Assembly (NCBI GenBank): GCA_030180135.1
Contig: CM058238.1
Span: 6,685,248-6,749,247 of the forward strand
From: Orychophragmus violaceus
Taxonomy: Eukaryota > Streptophyta > Magnoliopsida > Brassicales > Brassicaceae
Direction: 5' to 3'
DNA: 64,000 nt
The notes under the pieces: model-generated
Told to the model about the DNA's origin: nothing
Database searches by the model: none
Seen by the model: the letters and a program-made list of their open reading frames with translations, nothing else
Translations under genes and position numbers: made by a program
Shown here: piece by piece, positions 24,198 to 36,900 of the stretch
Layout: the number at the start of each line of letters is the position of its first letter
How positions within the stretch are numbered: the first letter of the stretch is position 1

Positions 24198-25602
24198 GAG
24201 AGAATCCGTCCCAATCAAAATTCTTAGATACAAATGATTTTATAAATAATTGGTTAATTGATTGTAAACTAAGTTTATCATCAACATAATATAAGTAAAA
24301 TATAAACAAAATATAAGGAAAAAATATGAAAATATAAGAAAAATACAAAAAAAAAAATACTGAAAGGGAACTAAGAACTAGTATATTCACGTTGTGTTAC
24401 TTATATCAATTCGTTGATACAACAATATTCAATTGCTTTCAAGGGGATTCAACCAAAAGTTTATGGGACGATGGCAACACTAAACGTATGGAACCCGATA
24501 GTCGAATCACCTCACGATTTTAGTCTAGCCCAAATTTGGTTAGCATCGGGTTCATACAATATTTCGAACATCAATACTATAAAAGCCGATTGACAGATAT
24601 GTTAATTATAATGATTATGTATTAAATTAAATAATAAAATGTATTAATATATAAAAAAATACTTTATTTTTAATTAGATTTTTTCGGAGAAATATCATGA
24701 CCACCAACCCAGATTATTCACCTCGTAATTCATCCTCCTATCAATTTTCTATTTTCATTATAAAATATTATTTATATCATAACAATATTATGAAATTGAA
24801 AATTAATATATTTACTTGGAGTACAAAGCCTAGTATTATACATGTGCGGTAGGATAAGCACATATAAATAAGAATAATGTTGAAATATATACAATATAAA
24901 TCGTTTTGACCCATAAAATCTTTTGATTACAGATTATATGAAGCTGGCTAATATATTAAATTAATTAAAAAACAAATTAATACCAAAGTTATGCAGAGAG
25001 ATGCATATAACACCACTATATGTTATAGTACACATTGCCCTGGCTTTGTGCATACTAGCAGCACAATAGCTTGCACAATAGCTTTAGAGGCTGCTATCAG
25101 TGGCACATCCACATTTGGAGGCATCCAACTAGATATTACAATTCAAATTTGGAAAGCTAGATGATAAACTTTTAATTAATTTTCATATATATATATATAT
25201 ATATACTAAAAATAAATAATCAAATGTAGGATCATATTTCCGGAAATTAATGTTTAGGTTTGGGTCTTGATATTGTGTCAGTCGGATATTGGCATACAAC
25301 AATTTTTATGCTTCTATCAGATCATGCAATTGGGACAAAGAAGTTCTATATAATAGCAACTCCGGCATGAACACAATAACACAAATGGGTTTGGGGGAAT
25401 GCGCTGACAAAGGCTTTAGAAGGGCTGTATATTTCTGTAACGTAAAAATTGCTGAAGACAACGACACTTTACTACCAGTTCAAGATTTTTACGTACAATT
25501 GACTCACCCAAACCATATACCTTTAAGAAATTGAACAACAAAGAATGTGGACAACATTTTTATTTATTTTTATTTTGGCGGACCAGTGCCTCAACGTTCA
25601 GG
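24198..25602 (+). pseudogene. Neprosin-domain (DUF239) protein pseudogene, copy 1
   Basis: Fragments of the plant neprosin family (secreted glutamic-type peptidases and relatives) occur in order. About 24198-24237: ESVPIKILRYK then stop, matching the VPI(R) segment. 24444-24593: YGTMATLNVWNP, FSLAQIWLASG and INTIKAD. About 24990-25163: AYNTTICY, CPGFVHTSSTIA, FGGIQLDITIQIWK. 25256-25602: VSVGYW, WDKEV, ITQMGLGECADKGFRRAVYF and a final GGP in a shifted frame. There are frameshifts, stops and no N-terminal propeptide. In the second fragment the family's Gly-Trp is now Asp-stop (GATTGA), two G-to-A changes shared with copy 2 and so older than the duplication. Private changes here are a 12-bp tandem insertion near 25079 and a 9-10 bp deletion near 25326. 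Not expected to give an active enzyme. Confidence 0.82.
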
Positions 25603-27241
25603 AGTTTTTTTGGAGACATTCACTTCTATGTTATTTTTGTATTTTGTTTTGATTTGGTGTATTTTGTTTTATTTGATAAAATTTGTGTGTTTAGTAAGAA
25701 ATCTGTTTGTATAAACCAAATTTAGTAAACATTAATTAAAAATATTTATGACACTATTCAAACATGTTATTGATTGAATATAATATTTAATTTAAATATT
25801 TACCACCAAAATACAAAACTATAATAGATGTAACCTACCTGAGGAAAAAAGTATGTTTGAATACTTATAATCATGTAAGTAAACTGTGAACCATCCCTTA
25901 TAATTTATATTTTTTACTCAATACATTATTAGAATCGTTATTTAATATTAAGTTTGACTAATAATACTTTTACAACGACACTATTTTGTTTAAGTTTTGA
26001 ATTTTTGTTTCTTATACAAACAAATATTGTAAAAAAAAAACTGTCCTAATTAAGGCCCACTTCGACATATGAGTCTTTTTTTTGTTTGTTATGTTGTTTC
26101 TCATAAGCAGGAGTAAAGTTTTCCAAAACTCGAAAATAGCTATTTTTTTGTTCCTTCTGTTATTATATTGCTATATTGATTGTAATATTTTGTTAAACAT
26201 TTTTTTTTATAATTTTAGATGTTATGAAAAACTTTAATTGTTATTTCTTTATGTTTTGTTTTTTAGAGACGTTGAATTTTTCATTTCGAACTTTTTTTTT
26301 AATGTTGTTTTTTTGGAGACGTCCAGTTTTTTTATAAGAGGACGCAATTTGTAACCTTGCTTACAACTTATGATAAGGTTGCATAACTAATTGTACGTAC
26401 ACTTTTGTTTGCGTTGCACAAGTTATCTAGGCTACGGTTCTCTCCACATTCACGCGTACAACTAAACCTAAATTTTTTTTTGGCCTCTGATTTATATAAC
26501 TAAAGCCCATCACTGATCTGCTATAAGAGTTAAGCAAAGCATGTAGATAAAGCCCAAGAGTTAGTTTCGAGTTTCCCCATGTGCAAGATAAGCGCGTGAG
26601 TCTTACGCACCCGGCACCCGATATACTAAGGATTCGAATGGTGACTGCAGTTTTAATTATGCGGAAACGTAGTTTTAGAGAGCGGTGCAGTCTATCTGCG
26701 GTACATACGGTTTGCGATACAAATGCAGTTTGTATATAATAAACGATGCAGAATACATATTGATTGGTGACAAATTATTTGCTGGATAAGTGCTAATTTT
26801 AGAAAGAATTTTGATTAATTCCGGCTAATTTAATTAATTTGGATAAATTTGTTATTTCATATCGATTTGGTTCAGTTCAATAATTTTATATCGATTTGGT
26901 TCGGTTCAATAAATCAGCAAGATTTGATTCATTTTTTTATTTTGGTAAATCTAAACAATCCGACTAATGAACTATCATAACCGATTTTTTTAATCTACCA
27001 AATCAAACTAAATTTATAATCAAACCTAAAACCAAATTTTTTAAATTTAATTTGGTTTGGTTCAACATATTTGATTCGGTTTGATTTAAATTCGGTTTGA
27101 TTTGTTATAAATCGGCAAGATTCAATTTTTTTATATAATACCAAACTGAATATTTAAACTAACACAAGTTTTCATATTTTCCGTTTTATAATTTTTATTA
27201 TTAATAATATAATTTTCATGGACAAAAACATTGTTCATATA
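25603..27241. other. Intergenic sequence between neprosin pseudogene and Helitron
   Basis: AT-rich and shared with copy 2 (58441-58748 and 60590-61925). Parts around 26600-26770 (gcggtacatacggtttgcga and similar units) and 26860-27150 (ggttcggttcaata) look like decayed repeats. No gene seen. Confidence 0.45.
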
Positions 27242-28300
27242 TCTAATCTATTAAAACAGGAAGGTTTGCCGTGGTACATAAATGTTGTTCCCGGAATTTG
27301 TCCTTGATATTATTAGGATTTGTAACCTTCATTAAGGGTAAAACTGTAAAACAATTTATATTTAATTTATTATCTCTACAATCCATATTTCCAAACAAGA
27401 CAATTATTAAACATGTAGCCAAACAACCAAAATCTAATGGGTCTCACTTTCCTAATTAATTAAAATCAAAACAAATTAATTGATAAATATAATTAATAAT
27501 TTATACATCAACTATTATATATAAAGTAAGATTCTCTAATTTATGATTTAATTCAAAATATATTTATAATATATTTTAATATCTTTTTATTTTATTTCAA
27601 ATATATATATATATATACACACATATTACGATTGATGTTTTTACGATTGTACTTTTTAGCAGGTTTTTCCATCAAACTGAAAAATATTTAATTAATTAAA
27701 CGGGTTGAAAAATTAATTAGCCAATCTCGATTATAAATTTTCTATAAAAAATTAGCATATAATAAATAATTTCAGTTGATATATTTTAAAATTAATAAAA
27801 TATTAAAATGATTTCATACTTATATTATTCAAATATTTGAAGTGTCAAATTATGCTTTATGTTTAAATGGAGTTTTTAACGGATAGTTCCATCAAATTTG
27901 CAAATTATATATACGACTACAACATGTATTTTATAAAATAATATTTTAGTTAAATAAAATAACAATTAAACATATAGCACATAACTTTTACAATAGTTGT
28001 TTTCACCTATATATATTTTTTCCAAACTATGATCTTAGGATACAACACAGATTAAAATATATAATGCGAAATCGTTATTTTAATCTCTTAATCCTTACGA
28101 TATATCTCCTCCAAATAACACATAATTCATTTAAAAAAAAAACTAAATTGCTAACTCACTATTTATAATGTTGGTTAAACAATTATAATCAAAATTAGAT
28201 TACATAATTAAAAATCTAAACTATTATTAACAAAATGAATAAAAAGTAAAATTTGTAAAGAAAATTATACCCGCACTTAGAAGTGCGGGTCAAAATCTAG
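27242..28300 (+). mobile_element. Non-autonomous Helitron (1059 bp)
   Basis: It starts with TCTAATCTATTAAAACAGGA and ends with the hairpin CCGCACTTAGAAGTGCGG followed by TCAAAATCTAG. It sits between A and T, as Helitrons do, with no target duplication. The homologous place in copy 2 (about 61921-61925, gttcatatattattttatt) is an uninterrupted empty site, which proves both ends and shows insertion after the duplication. No Rep/helicase gene. Confidence 0.93.
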
Positions 28301-28745
28301 TTATTTTATTAAAAGGTTTATATTCAGTAAAATAAAATGAAGGGAATTGCTTTGTACTTCCATTAGTTTAACCAGATGAATAAAATCATTACTCATAACA
28401 AATAGTAACAAGTTTAGTGTCTGAGTTGCCAAAAATATATGTTTAGCAGATGTATTTAAATATATGTTTTAATTTATATAAAAAGTCTTGTGAGTTGCCA
28501 AAAAAAAATTAAGTCTAGTGCGTATTTTCTGAGAAACCGCTGGCTATGATAACGTCGGTTTCTCAAAAAATCTACAAGCGGTTTCTTCTTTTTTTGGTTT
28601 CTCAAGCGGTTTCTTCTTCTTTTTTTTTTTTTTTTAATAACGTTCCGCAGTTATAAAAACCGTGTCTCCCATTCATTACCTAATAGTTCTAGGTCATCTC
28701 TCTTACGGTTACCGAATTCGTTGTTTCAGAATCCTTCCCCTTCAA
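28301..28745. other. F-box/kelch gene upstream region, copy 1
   Basis: Contains direct repeats of caagcggtttcttctt (about 28570-28625) and T-runs. Copy 2 has more repeats of the same unit (62217-62310). This is a likely promoter region and no other gene is seen. Confidence 0.45.
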
Positions 28746-29897
28746 ATGTCGTCGTCAACAGCAAGATCTTCCGCAGCCATGAGCGGCGGAGAAGCACCGC
28801 GTAGGAGAAAGAAGAAGAAGCAGTCTATGGAGATCTCGATCTTGTCGCTTCCTTACGATTTGCTATTAAATTGCTTAGCGCGCGTCTCTAGATTGTATTA
28901 CCCAACTCTCTCCCTCGTCTCCAGAAAATTCCGATCCGTCGTTGCTTCACCGGAGCTTTACGCGACCCGTTCTCTCTTACACCGTACCGAGAGCTGCCTC
29001 TATATGTGCTTACGCTTCCCTCGTGACCCTGATACATATTGGTTCACTCTCTGCCGGAAACCCAATCGAACCATAACCAACAGTTCAAGTGGCAATCTTT
29101 TCATCCCAATCCCATCTCCCAATTTGCATCCTGCAGAATCTTCGACTCTCGTAGCCGTTGGTTCTAACATCTACAAAATCGGTGGGTATATGTCCTCTTC
29201 TTCTAGAGTCTCGGTCCTTGATTGTAGGTTTCACACGTGGCACAAGGCTCCAAGGATGCGAGTGAGACGGCGCTCCCCCGCGGTAAGCTTACTTGATGGG
29301 AAGATATATGTAGCAGGAGGGTGTAAGGATCTCAAATCCTCGAACTGGATTGAAGTCTTTGATCCAAAGACCCAAACTTGGGGAAATGTGACGAACCCTG
29401 GCACCGAGACACGAAAGGGACCTGAAGTCAAAACCTTAGGAATTGATGGAAAACTGTACCTCATTGGGGATCAGAGTGTGATTTACAATCCCAAGGAAGC
29501 TAGGTGGGATCCGATAGGATTGGGTATGGATATGGCTTTTGTAGTATTCTTTGATTATGGTGTGATAGACGACGTCTTGTTCCATTGGAATGAGGGGTTG
29601 TTTACTTGGTATGATTGTAAGACCAGTTTGTGGAAGAAATTGAATGGTGTTGAAGGATTGCCTGATTTTCACCTCCGCGGGTATTGTAAAATGGTGGATC
29701 TTGGTGGAAAGATGGCTCTTTTGTGGGAGGATTATGTGGATTCCGATGGCTATGCGATTTGGTGTGCTGAGATTGCGCTTGAAAGGCGAAATGGAGGAGA
29801 TGAGATGTGGGGGAAGGTTGAGTGGTTCGATGTCGTGCTCACACACCACAAGCCAATTTACTTATTCGAAGCACATTTTCTTTCTGCTACTGTTTGA
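28746..29897 (+). CDS. F-box/kelch-repeat protein, copy 1
   Basis: One exon, 383 residues from the ATG at 28746, the start conserved in copy 2; an in-frame upstream ATG at 28662 would add 28 residues. After a basic Ser/Arg/Lys-rich N-terminus, an F-box spans about residues 34-80 (ISILSLPYDLLLNCLARVSR, then YPTLSLVSRKFRSVVASPEL). Kelch repeats follow (SNIYKIGGYMSSSSRVSVLD; DGKIYVAGGCKDLKSSNWIE; DGKLYLIGDQ). Such proteins are substrate receptors of SCF ubiquitin ligases: the F-box binds the SKP1-like subunit and the kelch propeller binds targets. The target is unknown. This is a large, fast-changing family in Brassicaceae. The gene is intact. Relative to copy 2 it has one extra codon near the C-terminus (YVDSDG against YVSDG) and a handful of substitutions. 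Confidence 0.9.
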   Translation: MSSSTARSSAAMSGGEAPRRRKKKKQSMEISILSLPYDLLLNCLARVSRLYYPTLSLVSRKFRSVVASPELYATRSLLHRTESCLYMCLRFPRDPDTYWFTLCRKPNRTITNSSSGNLFIPIPSPNLHPAESSTLVAVGSNIYKIGGYMSSSSRVSVLDCRFHTWHKAPRMRVRRRSPAVSLLDGKIYVAGGCKDLKSSNWIEVFDPKTQTWGNVTNPGTETRKGPEVKTLGIDGKLYLIGDQSVIYNPKEARWDPIGLGMDMAFVVFFDYGVIDDVLFHWNEGLFTWYDCKTSLWKKLNGVEGLPDFHLRGYCKMVDLGGKMALLWEDYVDSDGYAIWCAEIALERRNGGDEMWGKVEWFDVVLTHHKPIYLFEAHFLSATV

Positions 29898-30125
29898 TGA
29901 AATGAAAACAGACTTGAACGGTGATGGAAGAAGCATTTACTATTGCGTGTAATTTCGTTTTGTTTCGTTCTTGAGGTATATCCTTTCCGTTTATGTATGA
30001 CTGTAATGAATGATTGTTTCAAGTTTTTAGTTTATTCTGTGATGAGATTGACCAAAATGTCTGTGAAACACTTTTATTTGTGTTGCATAGAAACAAGGAT
30101 ATGGTTCTCATTGCATTCACGAGAA

Positions 30126-30801
30126 CTCTAAGCCTTTTATCTTCTCTAATTATACCGCAGAGAATCACGAGGTTTCATTTCAAAATTTCTCCAATCTATT
30201 CTAGATGATGAGTATTGACACCTCTGAACAGTAGTAGCTGCTTCCATATTATGGAAATGAACAATACAAGAATTCAGATTCGATGCAAAAGCAAAAAAAA
30301 ATCTATTGGTTATACAGGAAACCAAATTGGACATCTAGTTGTTATTATTTAAGGCCCAAGATCTTGTTCTAGACACTTGGGTTCTAATTTTTCTCTTGGC
30401 GTGGCGAGAAGAAAACCCTCGGAGTCGGATTTCTCTGCTTCTTCTCCAGTCCGTCGTCGTCAATTCCGACCTCTGAGTTCCGGTGTTGTCATTTAACCAA
30501 TTAAATTCTGACAATGTCAATGTATTTTAAGGAAGAAAAAAACAATATAATAAAGTATTATCCGACAGTTCTAAATTTTTCAGAAACTGTAAAAACCTAA
30601 ACCCCTAAATTTTCTCATTTACAACTTCCAATTATCTCATGATTCATTTAAAAAGAAAAAAAATCATCTCACGATTCCCCGGTTTATTCTCCCTCTTTCC
30701 CTCTCTTCTTCCATCGTTTCTTCTTCTTCTTCTTCCTAGTTTGGGGGGCAAATTTGCAGAACCGACCTTGACTTCTTGACCTTCCTTCTTAATCTGCAAC
30801 A
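30126..30801. other. Intergenic region upstream of GEX3
   Basis: No gene seen. It lies just outside the duplicated block. The last 100 bases are CT-rich (tcttcttcttcttcttccta) and probably GEX3 leader. Confidence 0.5.
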
Positions 30802-33268
30802 ATGGTGGATTTGAGATTATTTTTAGTCTCTTTACACTTCTTCTTCTTCTCCACAGTTTCTCAAACTATGGAGAAAAAACCTGGTCGAGTTCTCTCTAAG
30901 ATACTCATTGGTGATGACGGCAGAGTCTACGCTTGCTCCGACAACGATTTCTTCGCTTTCGAGTCTAACGGTTCAATTGCTTGGTCGATACACATGGATT
31001 TTAAATGTAAAACAGGTTTCGCCCCAGTTTATTCAGGTTTTAACCAGGTACATACATTACAGTTCATCCTCAACCGTTAAGTGTCTCTATTTCTTCTGCT
31101 TTTCTCAAAAGTGATGAGACGGTTATTTTCAGATGCTCGTTCTTGCAGAGAATCGAATTCTGAGAATTGATTTCCCAAGAAATGGAACCAAATCTGAACC
31201 GGAAATGTTCTTCGATCCTGGCGAAACGATTCTCGGTTTCGCAGTTAGCATATCGAGTTCTTCAGTTTACATCACGGTTAAGAATCATGGTCTCTATGCT
31301 TATAATATGCTTCGGCAACAACTCTGGATTGCAGAGCCTAAAACCGAACGATTCGGATACAGATTAGGTTGTCGAAAAGATTATGAAAACTGTAAATTCG
31401 ATTCTCAACCAGTGATTGATTCTTGCGAAGCAAGCATCTATGTAAACACCTCTTTCTTTATTCTTACTCAATCTCACATTTCAGTGATTAATTCTTGCTA
31501 AACAAGCAACCATTGGTGAGTTGTTGATTGATTTTTACTCTTCTCTTTTAATATTTTGTTTCAGATTTCAAACAATGAAGGAGAACTCTACTCGTTATCT
31601 CTCCGTGGCAGTTACTACCAATGGATTCAAGATTTGAGTATAGTGGACCGGTTCTTCACCGTTACACCAGGGAACAACGGTCTAGTATACGTTCTTTTCC
31701 CAACTAAGTCCCTCGTTTTCGCTTTAGATTCTTTTTCCGGTGACATTCTTTGGCAAAAAACCGTCGGTCCACTAGCAGAAAGTTCTGGCTCAGCCCCTAT
31801 CATAGACACAAACAGTCAGTCTCATAAACTAATTTGTTCCGATGTTTTCATTGTAAGATACTAATATCGCTTGATCTTAATCTAACAGGTTGGGTGTCGA
31901 TTGGTTCGCTAGATGGGACAGTGTACTCGTTTTCAAGAACAGGGGAGCTTCATAAGATACCAAACAACGTAGAAACAGATTTAATGATCCAAATAGAGCC
32001 AGTACTCGATTGCTCTGGCAACGCGATTTATGTTTCTCAGACAAAGCTAGAAGGAAAGACCGATCGTGTCACTGGAAACAATACTTTTGTGTCGGCCAAG
32101 AAACCAGAAGCCGCGGTTTTTTCACTTGTAGTTCCAGAGACAAGATCTATCCACTGGTCTCATAGTTATTCGGGTAAAACCTAATTCTTAATTAAAGACT
32201 ACTTTTCAGTCTCGTCGAAACAATTTTGATATGTATGATTTGGAAAGTGATGGTTTTTGCATCAGATTCATTTCCGAGTTTGTTACTGGACGAAGATCTA
32301 CAACATTTTGTGTTGGACGAGAGGATTGTTCTTGCGTTCGTTGCAGCTTCTAACTCTGGAAATCCATTTCGATGTCGTTCCAAACATGACAAACTGTCAT
32401 CTAGTTGTTCATTTTCAGAACCAGAGCACCTTGATATCTACATTGGTAAGCCCTAAAACATACCACTGTCTTTCAAATATTTCTTGGTTACTTATATCTT
32501 AAGAAACTCCTTTTCCTTTCAGGTAATGAAAGGACGATAATTTGGTTTTTACTGTTCGAGTTTGTGATCATTGTCTTCTTTGCGGCGCTTGTGAGGTTCT
32601 GTTTTGTTTTCTGGAAGAAACAAAAGCTTCAAGGTCGTCCCTTCAGTGCTTTTTTGGACAAACGAGTAAGCAAGCCCTAGATTGTGTAGTATTTTAAACT
32701 TCTCCTTGTTACTTATGTCCCAAGAAGCCTCTGTTTTACAGTATTTTTGTTTTGTTTCCAGCGTTTGTTGCACAGAAAGAGGAGAGAAATCGATAGAACC
32801 ATAACAAGACTTCAAAATGAATCAACGGCCGATGGATTCTCCGTGGATAAAATCAGCGATTTGGTTCAAGAGAGGGAAAACGTGAAGAGGAAACTTTCTT
32901 CAACCTATAGTCTTGGAAGGGACATAGATGTGTCAAAGTTAAAAGATTCTGTTCTTCCCTTGTACGGAGGAGGTTCTAAAAGCTTTTCTTTTAGAAACAG
33001 AAAGAACGAGAGTATCACGATTTTTCAAACACCACGCCATGAGTCGTCATCCTCAGAAGAGAGCTATAGGGATCAACAATACGATGATGATGATGGTGTT
33101 GCGGATGATGAAAATGATGAAGATGACAGGAACCGTATGCAAAAGGGAAAATTCCTTGCTCATTCAGAGGGTTCTTCCAGTGATGATGATGATGATGAAT
33201 CATGCGGTATTGCAAGTAGTAGAAGAAGCACTTATTTGAAGAAGAGGTCGTTATCTTTGATTAATTAA
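30802..33268 (+). CDS. GEX3: GAMETE EXPRESSED 3 (GEX3), membrane protein with beta-propeller-like ectodomain
   Basis: Seven exons, GT-AG, phases consistent: 30802-31047, 31133-31441, 31565-31814, 31889-32173, 32266-32445, 32523-32665, 32762-33268. They total 1920 bp, 639 residues. An N-terminal signal peptide (LRLFLVSLHFFFFSTVS) precedes PQQ/WD-like beta-propeller repeats (ILIGDDGRVYACSDNDFFAF; ISNNEGELYSLSLRG; WVSIGSLDGTVYSFSRTGEL). A membrane helix in exon 6 follows (IIWFLLFEFVIIVFFAALV), then a basic coiled segment and a Ser/Asp-rich acidic tail. From memory it matches Arabidopsis GEX3 (At5g16020), a plasma-membrane protein of pollen and egg cell needed for pollen-tube guidance to the micropyle. 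Its place after the 5-alpha-reductase gene is the ancestral order. Intact. Confidence 0.94.
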
Positions 33269-33697
33269 GGTACGTAATGCAAATTCATGTTGTGTAATTT
33301 GTAGTTATATCTATAGCAAGAAAATGTATATATTAATCGATTTGTAGAGGTTGAAACTTTGTGTTGTGTATTGAAAAGATCTTATTGTATTGCGATTGTT
33401 GGATGGCCTTGGGAGAAGCTACAAGTTAATCTGATGAACTATCATAACTTGATATAATTCTTAAATACTGATGAAACAATGTCTAAATCACTGCATAATG
33501 TAAATATTTTGTTTCAAAACAACCAAAGATGGGTTGAGTTCACCCTACCTAACACCACTCTTCCCTCACTTGATTAGTTGCCCACATGCACACATACACA
33601 CACGCGTGGCATTTGAACTTGGCATTGTTTAAAACTTGTTTAATTTGGGATCAATCATGCCAACAAAGGAGCATGACTACGCATCTTCTGATGATGT
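33269..33697. other. GEX3 downstream region
   Basis: Contains the likely GEX3 3' UTR and no further gene. It ends with AAATC (33698-33702), the target duplication of the gypsy element. Confidence 0.5.
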
Positions 33698-33702
33698 AAA
33701 TC

Positions 33703-33960
33703 TGATAGAGTAACCAACGATCAATTGAATATCCGATTAAGAATGAAGTAACACGATTCCAATGTTCATTAAACACCGAATCAATACCCGAATCGACTAG
33801 AATCACGAAGGTAGAATGGATTCAAGACGAACACGAGCTTACAATCTCCAGAATTACAGAGAAAAGAGAGAGAGAGTTTGTTACAACAATTTCGAATGAA
33901 GAAGAATGAAATGTTGACTTGTTGACTTGTTGACGTGGCTAGTCAGTTATTCCTATAACA
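33703..33960 (-). repeat. 3' LTR of the gypsy element (258 bp, internally deleted)
   Basis: Nearly identical to the 5' LTR except for a missing 57-bp stretch, apparently lost between short gttgac direct repeats, and a few point differences. Confidence 0.92.
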
Positions 33961-33972
33961 AATCCTCCCTGT

Positions 33973-36900
33973 TCAAAGAACCTTGTCCACAAGGTTGAAC
34001 TGAGGAAAACGCTTCTGAATATCAAATAGGAATTCCCAAGTGGCTTCATCTTCTTGCTTATACTTCCATTTGATCAGAACCATAGTAGCAGCTTTACCTT
34101 AACGCTGCACCATCTTCTGCGCCAAGATGTACTCAGGTTCTTTAAGCAAAACGTCCGCTGTAGAGTAAGGAAGCTCTGTAGAAGTACAAACATTGCCCAC
34201 TGCCAACTTCAATTGAGAGATATGAAACACGGGATGAATCTGAGAATGTGATGGTAAAGCCAACTTATACGCCACTTCTCCACACTTGTCAATAATCTTG
34301 TATGGACCAAAGTACTTGGGAGATAGTTTCTGATTTGAACGCATCACCACAGATTGTTGACGATACGGATGAAGCTTGACATAGACCATATCACCCACAT
34401 CAAAGTAGCGTTCAGTCCTGTGTTGATCAGCCAACTGTTGCATCCTATGTTGTGCCCTCATAAGATGAAATTTCAGCATGAGTAACATATCCTCTCTGTC
34501 CCGCAAGCATTTATCTACTACTGCCACTTTCGATTCTCCTGGTAGATAGGGAAGGTGTTGAGGAGGAACTTGACCATACACTGTTTCAAAAGGAGTCATG
34601 CCAATAGAGGAGTGATAGTTTGTATTGTACCAAAACTCGGCTAAAGGCAGCCATTTACTCCAAAGATGAGGTCGATCACTGCACATACAACGAAGATATG
34701 TTTCTAAACACCTATTCACCACTTCAGTCTGCCCATCACTTTGAGGATGGTAGGCACTAGAAAGGTTCAAAGCCACTCCTTGCAAACTGAATAGTTCCTA
34801 CCAAAAGTCACTTAAGAACACAGCATCTCTGTCACTGACAATGGATCTTGGAAACCCATGGAGCTTGAAAATGTTATCCAAGAAGGCTTGAGCAACAGAG
34901 GAGGCAGTATAGGGATGTGATAGAGCAACAAAATGAGCTGCCTTGCTCAGACGATCCACCACAACCAAAATAACAGATTTCCCACTAGAAATAGGCAGAC
35001 CATCAATAAAGTCTAAAGAAATATCCATCCAAGTGTTCTATGGGATAGGTAAGGGTTGAATCAAACCAGGATAAGCGGATGTATCAGACTTGCATTGTTG
35101 ACAAGTAGCACAACTGCGTATGTAAGCTTGAATGTCAGTAGACATACCCTTCCAATAAAAGATCCCCTTGATCCTCTGTAATGTCACATCTCTTCCTGAA
35201 TGACCACCTGCACCAGAACCATGTAGCCATTCAAGTATTTTTGTCCTCACTTCAAGAGACTTAGGTACCACAATTTTACTCTTCCTGCGAAGTATTCCTT
35301 GAGACCAAGCGAAATGCTTTCTTTCTTTTGGATTCTGCTTCAACTCTTCTATGATCAACTTAAGGTTTTCATCCTCTTCATAACCTGCTTGTATTAACTT
35401 CAGAAGATCACATTCTACCACAGATAAAGCCATATGCAGTACCTCTGCACCCTCCACTCTTGATAAAGCGTCTGCAGCCAAATTTTCTTTACCTTGGCGA
35501 TATTGAATTTCATAATCAAACTCTAGAAGTTTTGGTAGCCACTGTTGTTGAATAGGTGTGTTCAACCTCTGCTCAAGTAGATACTTCAAGCTTCTCTGAT
35601 CAGTCTTGATTATGAAATGTCCTGTCAAAAGATAATGACGCCATTTCTGTACTGCAAAAACAACCGCTAAGAGCTCCTTCTCATAAATGGACAAATGAAG
35701 TTGTTTGCCCTTTAAATGGCGACTGATATACGCCAATGGATGGCCCTCCTGCATCAACACGCCTCCTATCCCATTACCACAAGCATCAGTTTCTATAACA
35801 AAAGGTTTGTCAAACTGAGGTAAAGCTAACACTGGAGCCTGACATAAAGCTTGTTTCATCGTATCAAAGGCCAACTGTGCTTCCTCAGACCAAATGAAAC
35901 AATCTCTCTTAGTAAGGGCTGTTAAAGGTCTAGCAATTGTACCAAACAACTTCACAAATCTTCTATAGTACCCTGCAAGACCCAGAAATCCTCTCAACTG
36001 CTTCAAATTACTCGGTTGAGGCCAATCCATTACAGCCTTTATCTTTGCAGGATCCGTAGAAACTCCTCTTCCTTCTATGTAATGCCCCAAATACTCCACT
36101 CTGTCTGTACCAAATGCGCACTTACTTCTCTTCGCAAACAGACTATTCTCACGCGTTAACTTCAACACTTCCTGCAGATGTAAGAGGTGTAGCTCCATAG
36201 ATGAACTATAGATCAAGATATCATCAAAGAAAATTAACACACTCTTCCTCAATAGTGGCTTGAAAACAGCATTCATAAGTCCTTGGAAAGTGGCAGGAGC
36301 GTTAGTTAAGCCAAATGGCATAACTAAATACTCATAATGCCCACTATGGGTCTTGAAAGCTGTTTTGTGAATATCCTGTGGATCCATACGGACTTGATGA
36401 TATCCTGCACGTAAGTCTATTTTAGAGTAGACTTTAGATCCTCCCAACTCATCCATTAAGTCTTCTATTAGGGGTATTGGAAACCTGTCCTTGACAGTCA
36501 ATCCATTAAGACCTCTGTAATCCACACAAAGCCTCCAAGAACCATCTTTCTTCTTAACCAAAACCACAGGTGATGCATAAGAACTGCAACTGGTTTGAAT
36601 TGTCCCAGCATCTAACAATTCCTGAACCATCTTATCTATCTCATTCTTCTGGTGTAAAGCATATCTATAAGGTCTCTGATTCACTGGATTAGCTCCTTCA
36701 ATCAAAGGAATCTTATGATTATGCTTATCACGGAATGGAGGTAGAGCTCTCGGTTCTTCAAACACATCCGCAAAACCCTTCAATAACTCCTCCATCTCTG
36801 GCACTAAGTTTGCTTCAGTATTCATAGCTTCTAACTGAAAAAATTGAACCGGAATATCCACTTCCTTCTCTTGAACACAAATCATAGAGAGTTGTATATC

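Larger units (their letters stand above)
22313..30125. repeat. Segmental duplication, copy 1 (ancestral location)
   Basis: This 7.8 kb block is repeated in the same orientation at 50288-63795. It contains the 5-alpha-reductase-like gene, a neprosin-like pseudogene and an F-box/kelch gene, in that order. Homology starts at GAGATGGCGACAAG, right at the start codon, and ends at CATTCACGAGAA. Non-coding sequence matches too, apart from transposon insertions private to one copy (Helitron 27242-28300 here). The A. thaliana order At5g16010-GEX3 makes this the original site. Confidence 0.95.

Noticed and set aside
27271..27459. Small frames starting MVHKCCSRNL here and at 59592
   Set aside because: They are the conserved 5' sequence of one Helitron family and have no coding features.
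33015..33215. His-rich minus-strand frame
   Set aside because: Antisense of the Asp-rich GEX3 tail.
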